NCBI GenBank assembly: GCA_010645155.1
Contig: JAAGOF010000311.1
Location: 62,255 to 126,254 of the forward strand
Direction: 5' to 3'
DNA: 64,000 nt
DNA from: Tigriopus japonicus
Taxonomy: Eukaryota; Arthropoda; Copepoda; Harpacticoida; Harpacticidae
Shown: piece by piece, positions 33,376 through 44,300 of the stretch
Layout: every line of letters begins with the position of its first letter
Numbering within the stretch: position 1 is the first letter of the stretch
Notes under the pieces: model-generated
What the model was told of the DNA's origin: nothing
The model's database searches: none
What the model saw: only the letters and a program-made list of their open reading frames with translations
Translations under genes and position numbers: made by a program

Positions 33376-34965
33376 TACTGATGGGATCGAACTTCAAGTT
33401 CGGTTCGAAAGTCGATGGTTCGGTTCGATTTTAGGGTCCTTCGGTCGGTTTGTTTATGTTTGGTGCCAACCTATAATTAATCAGTCATGCCCAATTTTCA
33501 ATTTTTTGAATTTTTGTTTATTTGGCTCACGCTTATGATTGGAGGAATTTGAGTCACCGTCTGAATATTATGAGTAGAGACGGTCAAAAAGTGCAAATCT
33601 AAAGAAGCTTTTGGTTACCAAAAGTTGCACAAAAATCAGCCCAAAATCGTAAAATAAAATGCAGAAAAAGGTAAAAAGCGCAAATAAAACTGAAAAAAAT
33701 CACAAAAAACTGAAAATTTTGAAACAAAAAACTTCAGATACGTTCTTGTCATTTGCTTGATATTTTTCAATCTTGAAGAGCAAAATTTAGTTATTGAAGT
33801 AGTAATAATCAATACTAGGCTAGCCTACGCTGGGAGCCGTAAAATAAAATTTAGTTTTCAAATTTGAAAAAAACTTCCAAAAGTAAACATTTTCGAAGAA
33901 GAAATAGCTAACACTAAACACTTTGTTAATTTTTGGCCGGATTCGTAAAAAAAATCGTGCAAATAAAGGCAAAAAGTGCAAAAAAGCAAATAAATGTGTT
34001 TATGTTACCAAAAACCTTTTTAAACTTTTTGCTCTTCCTTAATTATGAGGGATGACAAAGAGACTCTGACCACTTCAGGAAAAAATGTAGAACCAAGAAC
34101 TAGGTTTCACATCAAAAATGGCTTATGACTCATTTTAAGGTACATTGATAATAAAGGAGACATCCCTGATCTTTCAGGGTGGTTCGGTCTTGGACTAGTG
34201 GATTTGCTTTCATCTTCTGAAACTCAATGTTTGGCAATTTTAACAACTGGCGAGCTTAGGAACTTTGGAAAGTGATTTTTCCAATCAATACAACGCATTT
34301 GTTACAATTAGTTTCATTTTGCTCATATTCTACTCATCAGGTTTATGTCTCGTCACTTTGATCGGTATGTTGTGATGATCTTAATCGGAAATGGATTTGT
34401 TTATCTTATCAGTCACAAATTGAGGGTGACCACTGACCTAAACTGAATTGAAATACTCGAGAGTCTAATTGTGTGAATTTAACATCATAAAAAATTCCAT
34501 TAAGTCTGCAGCGGCCTTCACTCTTACTTTACAAACAAAGAACCAACAACAAAAGTAATTCTGATATCCACCTAATAAAGCTGACAAAATATTTCACCAT
34601 TCATGTTTCAGGTCACCCTGCCAATGTGAAGTAGGCTTGCCATAAAGGTAAACGTAGAGAGTGAGTAAAGAATAAACCAAAGAGTGCAAAGTGATTAAAC
34701 AGTCTCCACTGCAAAGGCAATTTGAGATTAAAATGATCAACAGTTATGATGTTGTATTATTGGGAGGATGAAGAGTACTTTTTAACAAGGCATGTTGAGA
34801 TTGATGGGATTGAAAACACAACCCAGATTCTATTTTTTTAACGCTATGACAAGAAAGTCCGTCTTCCGGTTCGGTTTTAGACTCGAGAGTTCGGGGTGGT
34901 TCGATTCGTTTTTAACTCGGTTCGTTGGGTTCGAAACTCGAAAACTTGCTCGAAATCCATCATTA
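33376..34965. mobile_element. hAT-like element, 1.6 kb, perfect 8-bp target duplication
   Basis: The left end is TACTGATGGGATCGAAC and the right end is the complement of TAATGATGGATTTCGAGC. CTAAATGC flanks both sides exactly (33368-33375, 34966-34973). The subterminal sequence is full of GGTTCG/TTCGGTT on both sides. The interior has GTGCAAA-rich patches (33580-33680, 33955-34000) and no transposase. Confidence 0.8.
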
Positions 34966-35344
34966 CTAAATGCCCTCAAAATTGTTCTTTCCTCTATGTG
35001 AGTGACTATTTGCGACTTGAATTGAATTTTCGTGGATATTGTGTTTCCTAGAACTCTTGAAGATATGAATTATGAGGATTTGTTATAAATAGGGCTCGGA
35101 TAAAGTTACTCTTTATTTTGCCCAGAGTTGCAGGCTTTTAGCCCTAAAGTTGCCTTCAATTCAACGAAAGTTGCCAAAAAATTGCCATTTTCTTGCTTTG
35201 AAATGTTACTTGTTGACATTGCGTGTAAAATATATATTTCAAAAAATTTTATCTTTTAATTAATTATTTTTTGCCATGTTCTAATGAAATTTAACCACTG
35301 ATATCAAACTTGGAAACATTTAAAATTTGTTAAATCATAATATA

Positions 35345-36055
35345 TCTTGATTCCACCTTACATCGTACCAGGTCGAATGGTTCTATTAGTGACTCTCCTT
35401 CTCGTGGTTTTAAGTACATATACCTCCCAACAGTGAGTTTAAATTCTTAAAATCTTTTGATTTGACAAAAAAATATGTGTTTTCCCTTTTATCCAGTGAA
35501 CTAGCTCCTCAATCCAGTGGAGTCAAGATTCAAGATATTTGGTTTCTGGGATGTATTGTGTTTATATTATGTGCTATCTTCGAATACGCCATTTGCTTGT
35601 TTCTCAAACGAAGTATGACGAGAATCAAGCGGAAAAAGATCACCAAGATCTTGGAAAAAAATGAAAAGGAACACAACAAGAATCGTGTCTTTAGCATTCG
35701 TCAAAGCCCCAAAAACGTGATTACAAATGTAATGTTTACATGACCAAATTTTTTGTCTAATTATATCATATCGATTTTACAAGGTGCAGAGGTTAAACCG
35801 TCACTAGAAGCAAAGCAATTCGCAGGGAAGAATGCGTTTCAAAATCGGGAACTTTTGGAGCTACTTTGCAATCCAGCCCAAGCTGTCCTTCGAAACCTAG
35901 GTCAAACGGATTCTGGAACATCTTATGGAGATGTTAATGATCAGAATATGGAAGGAGAAGAAATCCTTGAAAACATTGACCATGCTTCGTTAGGATTGTT
36001 TCCGTGCGCTTTTACGGTCTACGTCATTGTATTTGCGAGAGTCTTTCTGGTTTAG
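35345..36055 (+). pseudogene. Truncated inverted duplicate of the Cys-loop channel 3' end
   Basis: Homology to the channel gene begins inside its exon 5 (TCTTGATTCCACC). It runs through the TM2 end, both downstream introns, the TM3 exon (35497-35728, same 232-base length) and the last exon to the stop at 36053-36055, then on into the 3' flank to about 36175. It retains introns, so it is a segmental, not processed, copy, on the opposite strand. Coding differences are few. However, the acceptor before the last exon has changed from CAG to CAA. The next AG is one base further on, which would shift the frame and stop after seven codons (V Q R L N R H). The signal peptide, ligand domain and TM1 start are absent. 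Probably dead, though the last-exon frame is otherwise open. Confidence 0.85.
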
Positions 36056-36826
36056 ATTGCTTTTTCAACACTTTTTGCATGCATGGAACAACGAAAATAC
36101 ACTAAATTGGTCGAAAAACCTAGTAACCTATTGATTGAAGCTAAGAAGGAATGTGCCCTTTTGATGAGAGTAAATATAATATCTTTTGTTTGAACTAGTC
36201 TCAACTCTTTTTTGATCTATATCGTAAATGCGATATAAGAGATTTAAAAAACGAGCTATTTTCTATGCAATTACCAAAAGTCATGAATGAAATATTGTTG
36301 TTTTGAGTTGTTATGTATAATGATTTCTATAATGTCTAAAATAATTTGTGAAGAGTGCGAATTTTGTTTGCACCAAACTAACGCTAAGGATGTGTTTTTT
36401 ATCTCCAGTTGTGAAGTTTTGAGTGTCGATATTGTGTTTTTGAAAAAAAACTCACAAGACCTTAGAAACACGTGTCTCGTTGATTTAAAGGAAATTGGAA
36501 GTAAAATAATTGTAGTGATTAGCGGGATAATCAATTAATTTGTTGGATTTATCGAAAGAAATGGAAAAATGTTGTTTTTCGTTTTATTGTGGTTTTTGCT
36601 TAACAATTTACAAAAAATGGGGACGACGTCCCCATCCTATTCCAGCAGGATGGGGCGCCAGCTCACACCTCAAAGAAGGCGCAGGCGTTTTTGGAGGCCA
36701 ACATTCCCTTCTGGGACAAATCCAAATGGCCGCCGTACAGCCCCGACGCAAATCCTTTGGATTTTTCTGTGTGGTGACATGTAGAGTCCAGAGCATGTCG
36801 CATCCGCCACCCCAGCGTGGAGGTCT

Positions 36827-36931
36827 NNNNNNNNNNNNNNNNNNNNNNNNNNNNNNNNNNNNNNNNNNNNNNNNNNNNNNNNNNNNNNNNNNNNNNNNNN
36901 NNNNNNNNNNNNNNNNNNNNNNNNNNNNNNN
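36827..36931. other. Assembly gap (105 N) flanked by a 56-bp duplication
   Basis: Run of N. The 56 bases ending at 36826 (36771-36826, starting GTGGTGACATGTAG) are repeated exactly at 37057-37112. Confidence 0.9.
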
Positions 36932-37056
36932 TTTCGAATTACTATTTTTGGACACTTTTGGACACTCCTATTTTTGGACAGCCTTATTTTTGGACACTTT
37001 TGGACACCTTTTGGACAGGGGTGGACAAAATGTCCAAAAATCAAATGCCCACCCTG
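36932..37056. mobile_element. End of a second transposon inserted in the transposase remnant
   Basis: Read on the minus strand from 37056 it starts CAGGGTGGGCATTTGATTTT, a hAT-type terminus, followed by repeated TTTTGGACAC/TGTCCAAAA motifs. GTGGTGAC follows immediately on the + side and also occurs at 36771, as an 8-bp target duplication would. The other end is in the gap. Confidence 0.5.
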
Positions 37057-37329
37057 GTGGTGACATGTAGAGTCCAGAGCATGTCGCATCCGCCACCCCA
37101 GCGTGGAGGTCTTGAAGCAGTCCGTCGACGAACACTGGAACGCCATGACCAACGACTACATCCGCAAGACCTGCTCCACCTTCAGGAAGAGGATCGAGGC
37201 CATGATTGCCGCTGACGGCGGCCATATTGAGTAAAATGTGTTATTCACTGTCAAGTAAACAAATTCCATTTACTTTGGAATCTCTCTAAGTGATTTTTCA
37301 ACCAGAGGGATCTTGATGAAGTTGGCCCC

Positions 37330-37735
37330 ACACAATGGGGAAATTTCCGTGACGCACCCGGTAGAACAGCAAACCTGTCACTTCTGTGAAAAATGTGTTC
37401 GTTCGGTTCGTTCTTAGAGAACATCCAAAAAAGTGACCCTGACTTCAGACCAGGGGTGCCATCAAGATCAAGCAAAGTTTTTTCTCACTGTTTTTGCAAC
37501 AAACCAATGGCATTGATGGCACCTCCAAATCCCAAGGATTCCAGGTTAGTTCGAACAATGAAGTCTTCCTCTCTTCTCAATTGGGCTCCTTCCATATTTA
37601 GGAGCTGATCCTCTAACAACATTTAAGGCAAGATTTGACATTACTTGTTGCTCGTTGGGAGACCAAATATCATAAAAATATTAATTTCACTAATGATTAG
37701 CTTTCTTTACAGGGAATCACATTCCTTGTAACGGT
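37330..37735 (+). mobile_element. LINE 3' fragment with tail stem-loop
   Basis: Diverged RT-tail sequence (SRLVRTMKSSSLLNWAPS; no intact frame beyond 37608). It ends in the stem-loop 37709-37730 (ACAGGGAAT, ATTCCTTGT) and AACGGTAATAAAAAC. An internal deletion removes part of the tail domain. Confidence 0.7.
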
Positions 37736-38109
37736 AATAAAAACATTTATTTCATACCTTAAAGATTGATCGTCGCATCAATGATTAATAACAATTTGGT
37801 ACCATAACATTTAAATTTTCGTTTTGGGTCTGAAATACCAGTACCTAAATCACATTGCTTTTCACTCTTTTACTGAAGCAGAATAATGTTGGAAAGATAA
37901 GGGAAAAAATCTGGGAGCATTAGTACTTGTTTTAATGGAGGAAAATTTAAGTATAAAATGTAATTGAAAAATGCCAATTACATTGTTAAAATGCAATTAC
38001 TTTGCAATTACTTAATTGTAAATTGAAATTACAATTGCAGCACAGGTGTTTGGAAATTGACAGCTCCTTAACCTTCACAGGATAAAGACATCAAATACAT
38101 TTTCATATC

Positions 38110-39509
38110 TTAAGACAGGTTATCGTCCTCAATGGCCAAAAGGTGGACAAAACTCTCATAATTTACCACCTTGGACTCTGTGTCCACAGCAGCATTGAAA
38201 AGTTCCTCCATTTCGTCGGGGTGAAAAGCCTCGCCTCTGTATTGGAAATACCTCCTAAGCTCATCTTCAGTCAAGTAGCCTTTGCCGTCTACGTCAAGTA
38301 CTTGGAATGCCGTCAGTAAATCATCAATTGGTGCAGATTTGTACCTAAAACCAATGATTTTTTCACAAATCGTCGTCGTCCACTTTGAGTATTAGATGAT
38401 TACCGCTCATCCCCGATGATTTTGAGCACCACAGGAGTAAATCGATCCAGACTTACTGTTCCCTCTTGTGTGGGATCTTCCATTTCTTGGATCATATTTT
38501 TCAGTTCAGCTTCATCTGGACATAAGCCTTGAAGAGAGGGGAAATCCTTTGAAGTTATTGAAAAAGTAGTAAAAGTTGGATTTAGGAATAGTGAATCAAA
38601 ATTCAACTGTCAATATAAAAATATTTTGCTGTTGGCGGAAATACACTTCCAGTGCATAGCGTCTCTTGAATTAAGAGTAACGTTGGAAAGGATGGACAAT
38701 ATTCTTATTTCCAGCTTTGACTGTACATTACAAGGTAGCTGACAAAATTCGAAGCATACCAATTTATAAATTGCCGGTATAAGTAAAGCTAAACCCGGCT
38801 ATTTCAGTTTCATTGACATCTGCAACATCTCTACTTATCACAATTTAATTTTCATTCTACATGGCCACCTATGGCCTTGACAATAGCCTCCAGCTGCCTT
38901 GGAACTGGCAGTGCAGTTGGCTCGCATGATCTCCTTTGGGATGTCGGGCCACACTGCCTTAACGAGGGCCATGAGGTCGTTTCTTCTCTGTAATGGCTTT
39001 GCTCAGGCTTTTGTCTTCACCATTTTTTACGTGGCAAAGTCAAAAGGTATTAATGACTGGTTGGAAAAATGAAGGCCTGAACGTTGTCAGGGACAAGGAC
39101 ATTGACTTGTCCAAAAAATGGTCAAAGGTATCTTGACACTCATTATGGGCAATACAAGCAGTGTGACAGGGCGCTGTGGGAATTTGAAAAGAAGGAACAC
39201 CCCAAAATTCCTAATAATAAGCTCTTTATGGCATTTTAAAGATGTGGTGATTCGAATTTTATCAGGCACCCTGTATATGCAGAGTCCAGTCAGTCACCCA
39301 ATGAACGGACGATGGTGCCAATTTCCCGCATATCCACAGAATTTGTTTGATCATGATCAAATATTTGGAAGGCTTGAACTACACGTTGTCGCAATTCGAC
39401 GCTCACACCCTCTGGAAAGACTAGACATGTTTCATCAAGAGTGTTGAAATGATTTCATAGTAAGAAAATTACCTGGTTTATCTTTGATAATTGGTTCAAT
39501 CCCTTCCAT
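38110..39509 (-). CDS. EF-hand axonemal protein, DRC8/EFCAB2-like, 172 aa
   Basis: Four exons in phase: 39509-39473, 39420-39298, 38527-38404, 38344-38110. The start MEGIEPIIKDKP is in a short first exon. Exon 2 has a degenerate EF-hand (FDHDQTNSVDMREIGTIVRS). Exon 3 continues with LCPDEAELKNMI and FTPVVLKIIGDE. Exon 4 has a better EF-hand (FQVLDVDGKGYLTEDELRRY) and ends in VNYESFVHLLAIEDDN. The REIGTI-RSLG, PDEAEL and YKSAPIDDLL-AF order follows EFCAB2, subunit 8 of the nexin-dynein regulatory complex in motile cilia and flagella. The length is usual for the family. Intron 2 contains a decayed mariner/Tc1-type element. Confidence 0.85.
38731..39273 (-). mobile_element. Decayed Tc1/mariner-type element, 543 bp
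   Basis: The right end, read on the minus strand, is CAGGGTGCCTGATAAAATTC. The left end is CAAGGTAGCTGACAAAATTC. TA flanks both sides. On the minus strand 38995-38855 reads like the end of a transposase (AVWPDIPKEIMRAN ... AAGGY). Most of the gene is deleted. It sits in intron 2 of the DRC8-like gene. Confidence 0.65.
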
Positions 39510-41322
39510 GACGATCACTGAGATTACTTTACTGAACTCGGTTATCGATCAAACATGGTGAACAACTTGTCTATAAAGCTAGTTCTACTGGAAGTTTTAC
39601 TATCCCACGTGAAAGCAAAAGAGAACGCGAAACGATGCAAAATGCTAAAATTGCTAATGCATGGAGTATTTTAAATTTAATTCATCTTAAATGTGCCATT
39701 TAAGGGCACAATTTCAAGGGTCATTTTAAAAATCGGACGATTTTAAAAAGCCTAAAACTGAAGCCTCTATGGAATTGGCGAAACAACTTGACCTTACGTG
39801 ACAGAAGGGTTATAATGGTAAGAGTTGTGAGTATGGCCTCCCTGAACCAATGGATTAATCAATTATTCCGTTTTGTCAGAAGGATTAATTGAACAAAATC
39901 AAAAAAAAAAAAAAATTATCGTGTTTTTTTCTTATCAGTTTACAAAAAAATCCCAAAAAGATAAAATTGAAGATCACTTAAAACCTATGGATCAAGCTTT
40001 TGTGCATTTTTGTAGAAGCAACTTTTTAAAATATCAATTTTGGAATGATAGACTCATGTTAATAAATAGTGGGATCTTCAATAACTCAGCATGCGAAATG
40101 TACAAACATGGACCACAATTTTCCACAATTTAACAAGAGGTTGTTTTTTATGTTCAATTCCTGCTTTCTGTAAATTAGACCAAGACTTTGAATCCCAAAA
40201 TTGCACACTCAAAAAACTCTGTTTTGAACTTTGAAGACTTGATTCTTCCTCAAACCGAAAAATCTATGAAGTTGAAAACCATGGAGCCAAAATTATTTCA
40301 ACAGGTGTGAACAGTGCAGATCCATGAATGATGTAAATTTGCACGAAAGCTTGAATCATTCCCACCAAAGCCTCAATGTGGAACAAAACAGGCTCAATGA
40401 ATGACAGAAGCTCCTAAAATAGGGGAAATTTAGATAATATCTAAAGACAATTCATGCCCCTCCCTTCGCTTGTCTGAGCAATTCACGCGGCAATTCTGCT
40501 TTTTCCTGTTTCAATAATGTCACTTCGCAATTTTATTTTATTTAAATCTACATATTACATATCGGACTAAATATTCACTACCGTAAAAAGCCTACTTTTA
40601 AAGAAAAGACTCATTTCAATGGTAGATGGCGTTAGTGTCAATTCAATTTAAAAGTTCTACACCGATGTGTGACGTTTACTCGAACACGTCACCTATGTCT
40701 GAAATCCAGGGGCTAAGAATGTTTGATTGTAAATGCTTTCTCGATAAATTCAAAATTGGCTCTTTTGTCCGTGGTTGTCACCCATCCTAAAAAATCTTTA
40801 ACCCATCCCTCTTAAACTTTCTCACGCGGCTTCGGAGTCGGCTCGGCTTGAACCCGGGACAAGCTAAGCTCGGATGAAAATCAAGACGACATCTTCCGCC
40901 GTCCACCCGCCTCATCCTCAGTGTTCTTCCAGCCTAATCCGCCTTTTATCCGCCAGCCCAATTTTGCCCCTTCTCCGGTCCCGACGCCATTTTGTGAGAG
41001 ACCGACCCGTTTCAGGGTAACGCTCTTTGACTCGAAACTCGGAACTTATTAGCCTTCGATTCACACACTAGACAACGAAACGAGGTATTTTGGGTACTTA
41101 TTTTCTCTTGAAATCATTCATTTGGCGTTTGAACGATTCAACATCAAACCCAAGTCCGGTTTAAAAGCTATGCCTGCATACGGAGTCATCAGCCCGCTGA
41201 ACTTTTTCGGTCACGCTGCTAATTTCGCTGGCAGGAAAACAGATCATCCGAGGAAAACAGACGCAAGACGCACGATCAGTCATCGATTGATTGATTGATT
41301 GATTGAATGAGAAGAAACCATC
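39510..41322. other. Intergenic and hnRNP U-like 5' region
   Basis: The sequence becomes GC-richer from about 40800, and 41030-41322 is the likely 5' UTR of the hnRNP U-like gene, including a GATT tandem run at 41284-41307. No TATA box is evident. An A-run and AT-rich sequence fill 39600-40800. Confidence 0.45.
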
Positions 41323-44300
41323 ATGGATTTGGACAAGCTAAAAGTGGCCGAGTTGCGGACCGAGTTATCCGGCCGTGGATTGGACACGAAAGGCACGAAA
41401 CCCGTGCTTTTAGCTCGACTCCGAGAAGCCATCCTCAAGCAAAACAACGCCCAAGATCACGGTAAAAAAAGAGCCAGCCCAACACGGATCAAGGGTCCAT
41501 TTTAGATGGGAGATTGTAGCGTGTGATCCAGAGTAGTTGAGGCCTATCCCGCTCTTCGCGGAGTGAGTTGGCTGGCCTATTATTATTATGGTTGTTATTT
41601 CAGCTAGAAACTCTGATTGAAATAGTTTATAAACAAACCTATGCTAACCTAACTAAACCCAACCAAATTATGAAATACTTTTTGTTACCATGAAATTACG
41701 GCATCCACTCACTTTCTCTTTGGAGAGTTTGATCTAGCACAAGCTTTCCAAAAAAGTCAACCGGGATTGTGAGATTCTCGGCCTAATTTCCTTTGAAATA
41801 GGTGGAAAAGAGTTGATACCTTGGCCGGTTTAGCGACTGTTTCCGCCACTTGGCCAATTTTCCCGGTTTTGGCACTCATCTTTGGCCCGGTGTATAATGG
41901 ACCATTTTGTCGCCATGAAGCTAATCATTGAATCCAAATTTGAGAAAGAAAATCAGTTCATTTTGACATGGCATTTATTAGAATCCATCAAATCTTTGGC
42001 ATGGAAGCCTCCTCTTCATTGGCATGATGTTGGTCCAGTTTCACGCTTTCTTTGCCCTAAAATCTGCCTTGTTAGGAGTTGCATTCTTTTTAATATAAGG
42101 GCGATAGCTTGTCATAAAAAGTCCGCATTTATATATTGTAATGAGTTCATGAGGAAACAAAGCCGATAGAAAATATTAGGCTAAAGGAGACGACAAAAGT
42201 ATTCTTTGATACGCGTGTCGATTAAAATCGCTCATTGACATTACAAGTGCGAGTTTGTCTTTTTAATCACGCGCTAGAAGTAAAATAAAAGTCGTATTTT
42301 GTAAAAAACATCCGTGTCCTTAAACCTACTCAACGCTTAGTTGATGCGTTTGTCTTTCCCGGAGAAATTGTTAACGTTCAAAAGTCAAAAGTTAGACGCT
42401 CCGGAAAAACTGGAACACCGTGAATTTATTCATGACTATATTTTTAGGCGAACCCTCACCGGAACCCGAAATGGTGGAAGCTGAGCAAGTGGAAGCCATC
42501 GAACCCGAACCCGCGGCGGTCGTTGCCTCATCCGAAACCGCCACGGTCGAAGCCGCCAAAGACGAGGAAGGCGATGACAACGACGATGATGATCAGGAGG
42601 AAGAAGCCAAAGAAGAGGATGAGCCCATGGATCACGCCACCGGCACCAATGGCGAGGCTGCCTCGGACGAAAAGGTAGGTTGGAAACTCCAATTATAGAT
42701 GTCAGACGTTAAGCATGATGCGGATCAGATGGCTAATGTCAATGAAATGTTGCGGCGTTGAACGTAGAAGCTATTTGGGTGAAAGCGAGTCTTAAAAGGG
42801 CCAGAGATTAGCGTGCACGTGTCAGAATGTCATCGATAGAAATCTGAGTTCATGATTTAACCGTAGATCTGCATTTAAAAACCTCGCACGTGTTATGTTC
42901 AGGGTTAGTTTTCTTTGCTTAACAGATGACAGCCATACGCATTTTTACTTGAACCTTGACCATCATTCTAATTTTTGCATTCTTTAAGTATCTGAAACGT
43001 GCTCAGAAACGGCAAAAATATGGAAGTTGTTGGTTGACAAAGAAATTTTCTGATTTTATGTGATACGAAATGGCTTGACTGCTCTGTTATGATGTTTCCA
43101 TAACCGTCCAAGTTGTTGAAATCCCTGGGATGAGAAAGGCCTTCTTTCACACTTCAGTAGGCCCGAGTAAAATGTGTACTTTAAGTGGGCCCTGCTCTTG
43201 AAATGGTTGGACAATGATTGGCTGAAGCGCATTTTCAGCCCATTCAACCTAGCCATTGTGAAAACAGCGACAGCAGAGGGAATTCAGGTCATTGGACTCG
43301 AACCATAAATGCCACGGCATCCTGTTACCTGTGGCATTCAGCCAAGGTGACTGTATTTGGTATATGTTAAGGATTATTTCTAGAAGTTTTTGCCCAAACC
43401 AATGAACATCAAAGCTCCAATACATTCCTCTGCCAGATATTTCAAGCTTAGTGTGATCGAATTATCAAAATAAAAACTGTTCACTAGCAAACCCAAATTA
43501 ATTTTCACCATCATGGTCACTCTGAGACAAAATCATGCAACGGAGCCTGCATTGGTCTGCTGAATCAAACCGCTCTTTGCAGTTGAACAGGTGATTGAGT
43601 TCAGTCTTTTATTCTCTCCTCAGAAGGAAGACGAAACCATGGCGGTGAAGACCGATGAAAAGAAGTCACCCGAAAAGACTGAAGATGAGGCCAAAAAGCC
43701 CCAAGACAAGGAAGATGGTATGTTCAAATGTTCTATTTGAATTCTTCATGATCGATTTAATCCCAATTTTTGCTTGCCTTTTTCAGAGGGTAAAGCGGCC
43801 AACAACAAGCAAAGACGTGGTCAAAAGCGGAAAATGGACGACGAACCTTTCGTCGTGAATGAGGATGAGCCCGAAATCGACGAATCCATCACTTGTCTCG
43901 ATTGGTACAATTCGGATATGAATCTGAAGATCACCAAAGAAGACATGATGACAGCCGAACCTTTCTGGAAAGATGGATGGGGTTATGTTTGGGCTGGAGT
44001 GAGATCCACCTATGGCTTCACAGAAGGTCAAATCACTTTCGAAGTCAAGCTTTTGGAGCACATGGACTCGAAATTGGAGAACGAGAAGAATTTGCACGAG
44101 TTGAGGATCGGTTTCTCCACCGATGAGCCCTCACTGCAATTGGGCGAGTCCAAGAACTCGTTTTGTTACTCGGGATCCGGAAAGAAAGGCCACGATTCCG
44201 TTTTCGAAGACTTTGGAGCCACCTTCACCAAAGATGACGTGGTTGGCGCTTATCTCGAGTTTGCCGATGACCAAGTCAAGATTTCGTTCACCAAGAATGG

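Larger units (their letters stand above)
36622..37234 (+). pseudogene. Mariner-type transposase C-terminal remnant
   Basis: The + strand reads DVPILFQQDGAPAHTSKK, then PPYSPDANPLDFSVW, and after the gap VLKQSVDEHWNAM and IEAMIAADGGHIE stop (37232-37234). The DGAPAH aspartate and the NPLD aspartate are separated by 36 residues by my count, a DDxD rather than Tc1 DD34E signature. The first catalytic D and the DNA-binding domain are absent. The copy is interrupted by a gap and a foreign end sequence (36932-37056). Confidence 0.75.

Noticed and set aside
40264..40413. Minus-strand 49-codon hydrophobic frame with an acceptor-like start (ELLSFIEPVLFHIEALVGMI), faintly like ATP synthase subunit a
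   Set aside because: AT-rich sequence easily yields hydrophobic frames of this length, and no partner exon was found.
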